Positions 43,901 through 53,775 of a stretch of 64,000 nt of DNA are shown piece by piece. Source of the stretch: Symbiodinium natans (lineage: Eukaryota > Sar > Dinophyceae > Suessiales > Symbiodiniaceae); the NCBI GenBank assembly GCA_905221605.1, contig CAJNDS010002304.1:188001-252000 (forward strand), written 5' to 3'. Both the position numbers and the translations under genes were made by a program. Numbering within the stretch: position 1 is the stretch's first letter; each line of letters starts with the position of its first letter. The notes under the pieces are model-generated. The model saw only the letters and a list, made by a program, of their open reading frames with translations. It was not told where the DNA came from and did no database searches.

Positions 43901-44974
43901 AAGAAAGGGCTCCTGGATTGGTGATATGGGTAATACCTAGAGGGGCACCTGCACTACTGGGCTGCTGGAGGTCACTCCTCTTCTCAAGAAGGGTTTAGGG
44001 TTTAGGGTTATGGGTTTACTCGGCGCTATCTCTGAGTCTGAGCAACTGAGCGCGACTGCACTGTACCAGCACATCATCGGGACCATCCCCCAGCAGTATT
44101 GGAACCACAGGGCGGCATGGGTTTAGGGTTTCGGGTTTTTTGCGATCAGGCTGGCTCGTGTCCTCGACTCCCACATCTTCCTTTGTCGACTGCCGCCTGT
44201 GCTCCGCAATGCGGATCTCGCACTCGAGTAGGCTGAACTGATCGTTGAGGTAGTCCAGGGACTCTCGATATGGCTGCTGCAAAATCTCGGCATCCTCCTC
44301 AGGGCCGGTCCTTACTTGGCGATTCAGGGTTCTTAGCAGATGTAACTGTAGTTATCACCCGCCAAGAACAGAATTGGGTTAATAGAATTTCCAAGTCAGG
44401 TTTGGTGACCTGACCCTTTGGGCTCTGACAGCAGCACTTGCGGGCAAGAATCTCCGAGGCGTTGACGTCCTGACCAAATGGCGCATGAAGCAGCAAAGAG
44501 TTGCTTAGAACATGACACTGGCTTCGACGAGCCTGATCCCAGAAAGAAACCCTTTTTGGTTTTCCTCTTTCCCTTCAGAGGGGGGGTGGTGGAGGGTGGG
44601 GGGGGATTCATATAACAGCGACTTGGCGTCTTCATAAAATTCTCACTCCCGAACTCCAAGTCCAAGGCCTGGGCGTGACCAGCGTCTGGGCCGTTTGGAA
44701 TCGGCTCTGCAGGGATATCCACGGAGTCCACAGGGTCTGGGGGAGGCGATGGAGCACCCTCTGGGCTCCGGCGAGCCTCCTCTGGTGGAGAATCGCCTGG
44801 CGATAGGTTTGGGGGGCTAGACTTTATTCGGCCAGATGCTTCCATCTTTCGGGAAGAATTGCCACATGAGCCTCTCAGCACGGCATCGATGACGGTGGAG
44901 CTCAGCTTCAGGCGTTGCTCTGTTGTAAGGTCCTTTGCCGACAAGGTACACAAACATTCAAGCTGATTTAGCAC
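32033..44974 (-). CDS. Large protein with two tandem AAA+ ATPase domains
   Basis: At least 20 minus-strand exons. N-terminal: 44974-44640 ([20 protein letters not shown]) and 44282-44150 ([20 protein letters not shown]). Middle: 42700-42590 ([20 protein letters not shown]), 42210-42115 ([20 protein letters not shown]), about 41175-41080 ([16 protein letters not shown]), 40880-40690 ([20 protein letters not shown]). AAA domain 1 follows at 40545-36880 and domain 2 at 35650-32280 (separate entries). The last exon is about 32215-32033, ending [20 protein letters not shown] and a TGA at 32033-32035. The order (LVLPE block, GLDDVIAHG, Walker A, Walker B, sensor 1, LTGGYIKNA helix) follows the bacterial-type AAA ATPases related to Ycf46/SpoVK. 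Such proteins remodel substrates using ATP; the substrate here is unknown. Assigning the 42-45 kb exons to this gene is inference from order and strand. Confidence 0.7.
33566..33592. repeat. (AT)n microsatellite
   Basis: About 13 AT dinucleotides between the D2 Walker B exon and element C5, in an intron of the AAA gene. Confidence 0.9.
33640..33740. mobile_element. Family C fold-back element C5
   Basis: GGGGGTTTACGAAAAGAGGG and CCGAATTTCGGAAACCCTCC as complementary ends. Core GTAGGATTCCCTTTAAAAGG. Intronic. Confidence 0.65.
33918..33990. repeat. Interstitial telomere-type array (CCCTAAA)n
   Basis: Ten perfect CCCTAAA units followed by one CCCCAA variant. TTTAGGG arrays in the opposite sense follow at 34215-34256, 34420-34470 and 35647-35733. 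All are in introns of the AAA gene. Confidence 0.95.
35647..35733. repeat. Interstitial telomere-type array (TTTAGGG)n
   Basis: About 12 units with one interruption (TTTAATTAGGG). It directly abuts the minus-strand exon 35646-35560, so on the sense strand the CCCTAAA array runs up to the 3' splice site. Confidence 0.9.
36654..36675. repeat. (AC)n microsatellite
   Basis: Eleven AC dinucleotides in an intron of the AAA gene. Confidence 0.9.
36709..36843. mobile_element. Family C fold-back element C6
   Basis: GGGGGTTTTCGAAAATAGGG and the complementary CCCTTATTTTCGTAACCCCC, 135 bp, with an internal TACTACTTGGGGGTCC block. It lies immediately downstream (sense) of the exon carrying LTGGYIKNA. 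Confidence 0.65.
37064..37118. repeat. Interstitial telomere-type array (CCCTAAA)n
   Basis: Eight CCCTAAA units in the 100-nt intron between the AAA D1 exons 37230-37125 and 37020-36880, so most of this intron is telomere repeat. Confidence 0.95.
37266..37372. mobile_element. Family D fold-back element
   Basis: GGGGTCCATTTGTAGTA pairs with TACTACAAATGGACCC, and an inner pair (CTGGAATTATAGGCACCCC with GGGTACCTAATTCCAG) extends the stem. It is in the intron between the sensor 1 and arginine-finger exons of AAA D1. Single copy in this window. Confidence 0.6.
37866..37930. repeat. GAGAGT/GA microsatellite
   Basis: GA dinucleotides, then GAGAGT hexamers, in the AAA D1 intron downstream of the Walker B exon. 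Confidence 0.9.
38340..38418. repeat. Interstitial telomere-type array (CCCTAAA)n
   Basis: About eleven units with three variants, directly next to the 38335-38220 exon. A second block of four units at 38187-38216 lies on the other side of the same exon. Confidence 0.95.
38580..38742. repeat. (CATATATA)n microsatellite
   Basis: About 20 copies of the octamer CATATATA in an AAA-gene intron. Open frames across it give Tyr/Ile/Cys strings and are not genes. Confidence 0.95.
39630..39790. repeat. TTA/ATT-rich low-complexity tract
   Basis: Imperfect ATT trinucleotides, followed at 39830-39905 by imperfect GATGGTG/TGGACCATGG repeats. Intronic in the AAA gene. Confidence 0.85.
40126..40228. mobile_element. 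Family C fold-back element C7
   Basis: GGGGGTTTACAAAAATATGG and CCCCTAGTTTCGTAGACCCCC, core AGAAGGATTCCCTTGC. It lies about 12 bp downstream (sense) of the AAA D1 Walker A exon, so the intron begins almost with the element. Confidence 0.65.
41320..42010. other. Intron of the AAA gene without other features
   Basis: A C-run at 41501-41513 and a short GGGTTTTTGGTTTAGG block at about 41378 are the only repeats. I see no convincing exon on either strand. Confidence 0.35.
42014..42102. repeat. Interstitial telomere-type array (CCCTAAA)n
   Basis: Twelve units, three of them changed to CCCTAAG. It sits at the left edge of the 42115-42210 minus-strand exon. A facing (TTTAGGG)n array of about ten units at 42241-42308 is on the right, so the exon is bracketed by inverted arrays. 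Confidence 0.95.
43029..43135. mobile_element. Family C fold-back element C8
   Basis: TTGGGCATTTCCCAAAATAG and CCCTATTTTTTCGGAAACCC as complementary ends. Core AATCCCCTCAAAGGGACACC. Intronic. Confidence 0.6.
44015..44120 (+). repeat. Relocated copy of the 25.8 kb exon-like segment
   Basis: About 100 bp that match 25788-25890 almost base for base (CGGCGCTATCTCTGAGTCTG and GCAGTATTGGAAC blocks) except for a small indel region. This copy is open on the + strand: [19 protein letters not shown], then [10 protein letters not shown]. Both copies are bounded by TTTAGGG on both sides. It lies in an intron of the minus-strand AAA gene. Confidence 0.7.
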
Positions 44975-45155
44975 GGGTTTGCCGGCGTAGCTGCTGCTCC
45001 AGACTTTTTCGTGGACTGTCCCTTAAGTTAAGTCCTGTCTTCATGATCTCTGCTGTCATCCCGTTTCCTCCTCCTCCTCCTCCTCATCCTCCTCCGCCGC
45101 CTCCTCGCCTACGGCCTACGGCCCCAACAGCTGCACGACTTGCTTCGCCCTTGAT

Positions 45156-45655
45156 TCACGAACGAACCGATCGCGCTTGCTCCATGACGAAGCTTTGCAC
45201 TTTCACGCTCCAGTGAATCTGCCGCCGCTCGCCTGCCTTTATTGACATGACCACGCATCCGGGCTCATAGCCGTCGGGGCTAAGCTCACAATGCAGCTTG
45301 CATGCCCAGACCACGCTCTCCCCAGTCACCCCCCCCCCCCCCACATGTGTGCACGTCCACTCACCTGGAGTGCTAGAGATAACCGCCCCTTAACTAACTC
45401 CAAAGTCTTGAAGCTCTAAGCCCCCCAAACCGAAATCCTAAACGGCCAGTGGTTCCCCAACGGTGGTCCCTTCTTGGGGGCCCCTGCTATCATATCCCTT
45501 CTATTTAACACACATGGCATCCAGCCAAAAGATCCGGACGCCACGCGAAGCTGAAGCCGAGGGGCCTTGCCCATCAGCGCGTGGACCGCCTCTGGGGAGA
45601 TTGTGGGCTCCTTTGCCTCGCCATAGCCACCGTCCTCTGGGCTGAGGGCCGACAT
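45156..45655 (-). CDS. Exons upstream of the AAA gene (perhaps its 5' end)
   Basis: 45655-45500 reads MSALSPEDGGYGEAKEPTIS and then HALMGKAPRLQLRVASGSFG. 45320-45160 reads ESVVWACKLHCELSPDGYEP and IKAGERRQIHWSVKVQSFVM. Both are minus strand and would precede the 44974 exon. No domain recognised. The Met at 45655 is a possible start but is unproven. Confidence 0.4.
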
Positions 45656-46379
45656 CCCAGCTGCCAGCAGACGTATATTTCATATTGTGGTAAGCGTGGC
45701 TCCCTTTCCATGACGTTAAGTAAGGTCCTGAACAGCAAACCCCTTCGCCTTCCAGGTTTTTTTAAAACTGTAGTTTAGGGTTTCCGGATTTCACCCTAAA
45801 ACCTAAAACCCTTTTTCACAAGGGACTCGACTGCTGCCCTAAAGCCCTAAACCCTTTATTCAGTCCAGGGTTTCGCCGGCACCCAAAGGTGGTTCTAGGT
45901 CGCCGTGAACGAGGCGACGGTTTTCGCCACAGGTTTTAGAAAGGTTTTGCGTGCGGGCTTGGGGTGTTTTTTTGTTTGTTTAGTTTTAACTCTTTGGGTG
46001 GGGGGGGGGGGGTAGGGTATGTCAGGTCTAAGGGGGGTATGCGCTTTTGGCTTCAGCTCGGATGGGGCTTCACGGCAATGTTGAACGTTTGAACCAGCGT
46101 TTCAACTGGGGGCTGTTCTAGACGAACGCTCCCTTCGAGTGGGCGAAGGAAAAGGAAAGTGGGATTCAATGATGACAGCGACCTTACTAAAACTTAGAAG
46201 ACTATTCACGCGAGCCCCTTCAACCCTGAACCATTTGTGGCCCCGGCCCTACATTCCCTGCACGCCTGGATGCGCACAATGCCTTCAGTCACGTGCTGCC
46301 GCTTCTCCTGTAGAAAATCCTTCGAGTGCTGCGGTGGCACGAAAGAGTATGGAGAGGCGGGTTTAGGGTTGAGGGTTTA

Positions 46380-48860
46380 GGGGTTTAGGGGAATCGTAAA
46401 GCTAAGGGGGATGATCGCAAAACACGGAGGCCCGAGTGGCAAACCGAAGGAGGGTGATGTTTTTGATCTGAGCTTTCCTGTTAACATGTCCTGACTTTCC
46501 TCAACTTTTGCCGTCTCTTTCAAGTGGGCTTCGTCGTTGGCCAGCAATGGCACCCCCAAACTCTGCATGCAACAAGTCATTCAAGGGAGAACAGGAGACT
46601 GTTTTTGACACATTTTGGCACCCATCCATCCGTCCTGCACGTCCAGCCGGGAGTTGCCACAAAGGCCACACATGTAGGAATTGCCCTCTGACAAGCTTCC
46701 GCAATGGTCGCCAAGGAAGCGGCAAAGCACGCGACTGCGTGCGCACTCGCGGATGACCTGCATATTTTGGGAATGAATCCGGGACACAGGAAGAGCCATG
46801 GAGCCGCCCAATCTCGGTAAGGTGGGACAGCTCAGGTTCGAACTAAAAATCGCAGCAGCTCCGTCTCGCTGTCCTTTAACCCGTAGCGGCGTTCCACTTG
46901 CACACCACGAGGCATCTGGGCCTAAGGTCGATTTTCGCCACACGACGTTGGGTGGCCAAGCCGGCAGTGGACGAAAGAATGGCAGCGCAGGACTTGGGCT
47001 TCGGGTGGCTTAAATGCAGAGAGCGCGTACATACATACATACATACATACATACATACATACATACATACATACATACAGACATACATACATACATACAG
47101 ACAGACATACATACACACATACATACATTACATATATATATATATATCTATCTATGCATATATCGACTGCGGCACCCCTAAAAAATGGGTGCCTAAAGTG
47201 TCCGGAACCTACCATGCAACGACTTTCTGCCCTGAACTTGCGAGTCCCGGGCCGACTTGGCCAGACGGGGCTCCGTGGTTTGCTCAAAAGCCCTGAGGAG
47301 GCGCTCCATAATCTCCACCTGCTCAGCTCAGTGAGTGGCGCTTAGGTCTTGAGGCGAGTGATTCAGTGACAGAATTGGTCCAGACAGGTTGAGGCTAGGT
47401 TGAGGCTGGCTGCGATGACATTTGAGCGTGGGATCATCTTGACGAGACGACAGATCGGGGGGGCAGAGAAAGAGAGGGGAAGAGCCAGCGAGACGGAGAG
47501 GGCAAGACAAAGACCCTTTCATGCTGCTGGCTGTGGGGTATGAGCACTACACGCACTCCAAGAGTTACTCGTGAGTTGGGTCATGGGTGCAACAGTCCCC
47601 ACCTTTCTCCAAGACACTTCCAATGCTCCACCTGCGCGTGCCATCGGCAGTGCGTCAGTGCGTCACCACATTATGCGGGTCCGGGGGGAATTCATGTTCA
47701 TCATTCAGTATATGACTATATGTCATGGGTTGCAGGAGCCGCGCAAACGTAGGTCTCACAAGCGAGCAGACATGCTGAACATGACAAATGGTAAGACGTC
47801 AGTCAGAGCTCGAATACGGAATGTGAAGCTCCCCACCCCGCCCTGCATGTCTCGCCTGAATCACGATCGAAGCGCACAGCGGCTGTTTCTAGACCCTCCT
47901 GAGGCATTTCAAATGAAGAAGTTCTCAAAACACAAGACCCTAAACCCTAAACCCTAAACCCTGAACCCTAAACCCTAAACTCCTAAACCTAAACCCACGA
48001 AAACCACATGCCGAGCTTGGCCAGGTTAGCCCTGGCGGCCCCTGGCATCCTCGAGACGCAGGAGGAGGCAGCGGAGTCCAAAGCGAGCTTCAATGTGGCG
48101 CCACCAGGAGGCATCGTTGGCGAAGCCATCCGTGTGCGCCAGCTCCTGGAGGGCAGTTGCTGACTGACGATGGCAGGCCATTTTTGGCTCGTCGTCAGCA
48201 TCTGTCCTCTTGAAACTCCGAAACAACCATTGCCAATTCAGGGCAGGACTTCTCCAGCTCGGCCATTTGCACTTTGACAGATGCAGAATCACCTGGTGCC
48301 TCAGGAGGGATAGGATAAACTGGGTGGCTATGTTGGTGTCGCAGGACAACACTTTAGACCACGAAGCTACACCTGATGCGTGAACTGAGCCCCAGATCTT
48401 CGCAAGCAAGTCCAGTATTTTCGAGATGGAAGTAACCGCTGGAAGAATGTAGAAGACATGAGGCTGAGGCAAGGCTTTGTGTAATTCAGAGCGTGCGCTG
48501 CTGATGCTGCTGATGCTGCCTTCGCATGATTCACCGAACGTGCCACTTTCACCTGGCATCACGCAAAGGCTTGCTCAACTGTCCCGGGACACAGGCCAGT
48601 GACATCAGCAACATCTATGCTTTGCAATACAACCCTAAACCCTTTTTGCACAGGCTTGTCTCAGCGCGCCTGGTCGAGCTCGTCGCTCTCGTGGCAACAC
48701 CCTTTTTTGCCTAAACCCTAAACCCTAAACTCTAAACCCTAAACCCTAAACCCTAAACCCGGGCATCCCCCTTCCCGTTTACCTGCCTTCCCCGAGCCGT
48801 TTGCGGGGCGCCAGCTGCGGCCCATGGCAGGCAGACCGATGCTTGCTCCTAATTTTAATC
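46380..48860 (-). CDS. Unassigned exons
   Basis: Minus-strand segments: 48855-48770 (ASIGLPAMGRSWRPANGSGK), 48510-48300 (QPHVFYILPAVTSISKILDL), 48180-48030 (TALQELAHTDGFANDASWWR), 47316-47180 (VEIMERLLRAFEQTTEPRLA, with a GCAG acceptor in front), 47000-46880 (VAKIDLRPRCLVVCKWNAAT) and 46560-46430 (PLLANDEAHLKETAKVEESQ). These are likely parts of one or two genes. CCCTAAA arrays lie at 47936-47995 and 48712-48760, and an (ACAT)n tract at 47028-47130. No family recognised. Confidence 0.4.
47028..47130. repeat. (ACAT)n microsatellite
   Basis: About 25 ACAT tetramers with a few ACAG changes, followed by a TATATA run to 47165. Confidence 0.95.
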
Positions 48861-49427
48861 CCCTGCCCTGATTCTTAGTTATTTGTATTAATATGATAAA
48901 TACTCTTCTTATTATTACTAGTATTATTGCTATTCTTACTATTATTATTATTATCAGCATATACTGTATGTGGGAGGTGTTAACTTCTGTCGTCCAGCAA
49001 GGTCACGTGCTTCGCGATGCGATGTAAGTGTGAGTGTTGAGGGTGGGAGGGCATGCGAAGAACGCCTGTCTTTATGAAACTGGCTGTGATGGCTTCAGCG
49101 TCGATGCAGCGCTTGCATGGCATCCTCAAGACAGTCTCAAGAAGAGAAGTTTAACATCTGAAGGGAGGCCCCAGAGCAGTCCATCTAAGGCGCAAGCAGA
49201 CAGCAGACACATTTGGCCTCGGAAAGGCAGGCTCACGAGCCTTCTAGGTTTGTTTTGCACAGAAATAGGCAATTTTGCCCTGCACCCACCTTAGATGATT
49301 GCGCTTCAGAAAATCGTAGTTGCCTTCGGCAAGCGAAAACATCGAAGCCAAAAGATGGGATGTACTAATTGGCTGGCTATGCAAGGGCCCAACATGCACG
49401 CGGTTTGTCTAGCGGCCACCACGTCTT

Positions 49428-52400
49428 TTAGATGGCCACGTTGACCACTGCGAGGACAACTTCATCACAAAGGTCCGCAGCAGTGCGTGCTCGGCTAGTC
49501 TGAAGGAACGACTCCAAGCGATGCAACATGAGATCTTGGAGGCACAAATTAAAATCCTCCACATTGTGGATCTTGCTCAGAACCAGCTCCTGGTCGCAGC
49601 AAGTTTGAGTTTTGGGTTGGGGGTTCCAAAAATGTTCTAAACCAAAGCTCCAAGTAGGGTTTAGGGTTTAGGGTTTAGGGTTTAGGGTTTGGGGTTTAGG
49701 GTTTAGGGTTTTTTTTTGCGGCTTAGGGTTTAGGGTTTAGGGTTTAGGGTTTTAGGGTTTTAGGGTTTTAGGGTTTAGGGCTTCTTGTGGGCAGATGTCC
49801 TTGTCCGCCGGATAGGATGCCTCCGCGCTCCGCACGTCCAGCTCCACGAGCCGGTCGAAGCAAAGATCCCGAGAAGCCGCCGAGTGCATCTTCACCGCCT
49901 CCGCCACATCCGAAGGGCTGCTTAAGGGGGTTAGGGGTTTAGGGTTTAGGGTTTGGGGTTTAGGGTTTAGGGTTTGGGGTTTAGGGTTTAGGGTTTGGGG
50001 TTTAGGGTTTAGGGTCTGGGGTTTAGGGTTTCGAAGAACACGTTGAGGAGACTGCACACAAACGGCCTTAAGAACCATTGTCGCCATGTGTGTGTGTGGA
50101 TTCTATGACATTGAAGCAAAGTTTTGGAAACCGAAACCCGTGATGCTCACACGCCTGCTGCAAGTGGAGTTCGTGAGCTTCGACTAGCTCTGCCACACAC
50201 CACACGCGGGTGAGCAAACCAAAGTCTGTCTCCAGGGCAACCACTTGCTCCAATCGGCCCTGGTTGCGGCTCGAGGGCTTTCATCATTCCCCTCCCGAAC
50301 ATGAAAATATTATGCCGGCGTAGACCCCAAACAGTGAGGAGGGCCAGAAAAGGCCAAAGAAGGCCAGAAGAGCACCAACACTCCCGGGGACAAAAAAGTA
50401 CAAAAGTTCAAAAAGACGCCAACCACTGGAAGATTCGGCTTTGCACGCGTGTGGAACTTGGGGGCCAAAAGACCCAGCTGATGCTCATGATGCTCAACCC
50501 CAAAAAACGCTACCCCATAATACTAACCCCCGGCACCCAGCCGCAGGGTTGACCCTAAACCTAAACCCCCCCTAAACCATCCCCTCAGGTTGTCAGGGGA
50601 GGGGCCTAGGGCGCCCATTTTAGACCCCCAACTGTGCTATTTCCCAGGGACTGGGCATAATCCAGGCAACCCATTTTAGACCTTTTGTTGGCTATGGACG
50701 TGTTGTGTGTTGGCTATGGATCTCCCCCCAAACTTGGCCACTGGACCAGCCTGCCTTGAATGTCGCAGAATTCTCGTCTACGAACAAAGAAAATCTGGTT
50801 CTTTTTTTTCTTCTCATCTCATGGCACCAAAGTAGGCCTAGCCAACACGCGCATCCTGCGGCCTGGTTTCGAGGTGTGAGGTCTGAAGTAGTAGGTTACA
50901 ATTGTAATTGTAAGACAAACTGGCTTCCGGGCTACGGGGTGTAAAGTCACAGGCTCCAGGATGTTTGCTTAAATGCTCACATCGTGAAGGCCAGCGGCTA
51001 GCAGCTATAGCCACCTTAATTTTTCCTCGGTGTTGATAGTCAAGCCATGATAAGCCTAGGCGCTGGGGAGTTTTTTGCATCAAATGCCGCATCGGTTCTC
51101 AATGGCTGATCCACTTAAGGGGCACCTTCTCGTACTCTCCAAGGAAAAGATATGGAAAGACAAGCATCTGTATTATCTGGATATGTGTGGCAAAGAAGGA
51201 CTCCTGAAAAAGTAATCAGGTAATGCCTTCGTGGTCTTTTTTGAGGCTGCCCCTTTTTTTTGCGGGGGGACAGTTGGAACAGTCCTGAGTTGTGCTCGGC
51301 AAGTGAAGGTGACATTCCTCCAGACGAGCGGGTTCTTTGCGCAGCATGCGCCAGAGCTGTTGGCCACACCGACCCGCTTGGGAAAAGGGATGCTGAGAGA
51401 GTGCACTAGTATCAGAGAACAGTTAACTTCTCAGAGAGCGGTAAAGAAAGGAGAGGGAGCGAGAGAGGAAGAGGGAGCTGAGGGAGCTGAGGGAGCTGAG
51501 GGAGCTGAGGGAGCTGAGGGAGCTGAGGGAGCTGAGGGAGGGAGCAAAGAGCGGCAAGTAGGGACCTTCTCTCTCGGAGGCTGACCCAGATCGCAAGGCA
51601 CGGAGCCTTTCACGTTCTCTTTTCTCTCAAATGAAACAGAAAGGAAAGGAAAGAAAGAGAGAGAGAGAGACAGAGAGAGAGAGAGGAAAAGAGGAAGAGA
51701 GGGAAAAAGGGAGCTGAGCGAGAGGCGTGTGGGCTTGCGGGAGCGCTTTTTCGCGGAGGCGGAGCGGCTCCAGGCTGGGGGAGAGGTCTAAAATGGCAAG
51801 CCGGGAAGGGTTACCATTTAGGACCCCCCGCAAACTGAGGGTTTAGTTAGGGTTTAGGGTTTAGGGTGTAGGGTTTAGGGGATCCTAAACCATGTGTTTT
51901 TATTGATCCTGCCCCCAGGTAGTCTCACCGCGCGCACCGTTGCGGTCAGCAACCAATTCCTTTACCCTGAACGTAAGAACCCCATTGTGCAAGCACTGTT
52001 TGGGGAACAAATCCGAACCCCTCCCTCCAAGTGTAGCAAGCACTAGTGTAAAGAAAGCCTTGGAACTTCAGAGGCTCATGGTTCAGAGCCTCCAGGTTCA
52101 GGTCTTCAATGGCTCTCAGTAAGGTTTAGTGTTGATCGCGGGCGCTCGGACAAGCCAGGCGAGCTGAATCAGGTGCGCAGTACACCCACTCAGCAGCAGC
52201 ATTGTGCTCACTCCAACCGCCAGTGTTTACAAAAACCCAAACTAAGCAGGGTCCAACACTACAACGGAAAAGAGGATGCATGGAGAGCTGCCATCCCTGC
52301 TTGGCAAGTACGTATATACCGAAGCCATCTAATCCTTGAAAACTTCGGGAGTTTGCGCGCCTGGCCCTGCTCGCGCAAGGATCTCTTCAGGTAAGCCATC

Positions 52401-53600
52401 ATATCGTCGAACTTGTTCATCTCCTGTACGCTGGCACGATACATCAGCTTGAACAGCTGCATGGCAACATTCTACGATCGAATCACGAAGCATGCTGAAT
52501 CTCTTGCAGCTTGGCTTCGCTGAGATCGCCGGAGAAATGCTTCGGCGTGGTGCAACTGCAGGGCGCTATTCTGTGACCGGTCGAGTCCGTCTGCGGCGGG
52601 GTCGCGCAAATTCCAGCATGCTGGTTCACAGAAAATGCACACACCCAGTAGCGAACGTCGAGTGCTGATTTCCTTTGGAGGGCATCTGTCAGTTTCCCAA
52701 ACTCGCGTTGCACCAGGAGCCGTGCAATCTCATCATACTTCTCCACATCCAGCGCATCCGCGAAGATCGCAGCGAGCAAGTGGGTAAATGTGTTCCGCCA
52801 GGAGTGGGTTACCATCTTCTGTGCCAAAAAAGGCTGCCCATTGTTCACTACAGCAGCATACGCATACCCTCCAGTCGGCGCTTGCTCGTTTCCCTCTTGT
52901 CCTTTCTTCCTGCTTTCGCCGTCCGTGAGGTCTTGGCCGAGCACACCCTGCGACGCAGACACGACCAGCTTCTGCGGACGTATGCTGCCTCGAACGCCCT
53001 CGCTCGTGTCCGAAAGGTTGGTATCATCTGAGGGCAGATCTGTGGGGAAGAGTTCTGTTGCTGGTTTTTGAAGAAGATGCACAGGGAGTCGGTGGCTAGT
53101 TAGACGAACATGCTCCCAAGGACACCCCAAGCAATGGGACAATATGATTCTGACTGCTTTGGCGCGATTCTACAATCCCACATTCCGTGAACAACAGGGA
53201 GGCAGAAACTGGGGGGGGGGGCCTTTGAAACAAACAAGCCTCGGCTATCTTTTGAAGGCGACCGGGAGGTGAGGCGAAGGACCTGGACGGGCAAAATATG
53301 GGGGTTTGGGTCCGTTTAGGGTTTGGGTTGTTTTTTTGCCACCTGCCCCGGAGCCTGGCAACCACACTACAGGGAAAACTAAACAAACAGAAAATTGTTT
53401 CGAGGTTGGGGCAGTTACTGTTGTGAGGCCTTACGGTTTAGCAAGTCAATCCTCACACCCAGCCCCCTGGTATTAGGATTTCGGGTTTAGGGATTAGGGC
53501 CCTTCTTCTCCATGCACACACCTGCCCGGATGGCTGCATCTGCCACGCAGCCTGGGCTTCTTCCGAAGTCGCGTAGGCCGTGATGGAGATCTGATGGGTT
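49428..53600 (-). CDS. Dinoflagellate-family protein with WCVAEL and VNQHAGIC motifs
   Basis: Minus-strand exons: 53590-53500 (QISITAYATSEEAQAAWQ; link uncertain), about 53040-52500 (MVTHSWRNTFTHLLAAIFAD, then YWVCAFSVNQHAGICATPP), 52465-52300 (EMNKFDDMMAYLKR), 50255-50140 (EQVVALETDFGLLTRVWCVA, ELVEAHELHLQQ), 49925-49790 (FDRLVELDVRSAEASYPADK) and 49600-49428 (LVLSKIHNVEDFNLCLQDLM), ending DEVVLAVVNVAI and TAA. I recall the same motif order (HSWRNxFxHLxAAIxADAL, YWVCAFSVNQHAGIC, EMNKFDDMM, RxWCVAELVEAH, AEASxPxDK) from many dinoflagellate predicted proteins. The biochemical function is unknown to me. Full-family length cannot be judged because introns are long. Confidence 0.7.
49657..49780. 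repeat. Interstitial telomere-type array (TTTAGGG)n with (TTTTAGGG) variants
   Basis: Two blocks split by a T9 run. The right block includes three TTTTAGGG octamers. It lies between the 49925-49790 and 49600-49428 exons and abuts the former. Confidence 0.9.
49929..50033. repeat. 21-bp higher-order telomere-type repeat
   Basis: Four repeats of the trimer TTTAGGG-TTTAGGG-TTTGGGG (the last has TCTGGGG). Because every third unit is changed, the minus strand has no stop and reads the heptad PQTLNPK repeatedly, open from the 50.08 kb side to the 49925 exon. Confidence 0.9.
50260..52270. other. Long intron-like interval
   Basis: No securely coding exon. It contains a 9-bp tandem repeat AGCTGAGGG (51478-51540), a GA-rich tract (51640-51712), a short TTTAGGG block (51836-51880) and short T runs. 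It lies between exons of the 49.4-53.6 kb gene. Confidence 0.45.
51478..51540. repeat. 9-bp tandem repeat (AGCTGAGGG)n
   Basis: About seven perfect units in a G/A-rich setting. It stays open in frame because the unit is a multiple of three, but the surrounding sequence does not look coding. Confidence 0.9.
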
Positions 53601-53775
53601 GTACACGGTGCACTGCATCAGCCCTTCTATTCATTGCACGCCAGTCCAGACAGCACCACATGAATCATTAGGTCAAGCAAGGAATGGGAAGTGGCTTCTA
53701 GTCGTGCTTAGCTTGCCTTCCCTGCTCCAGTCCCCACAACAAAAAGACCCCGGTCGCTCTAGACAATTGGTGAAA

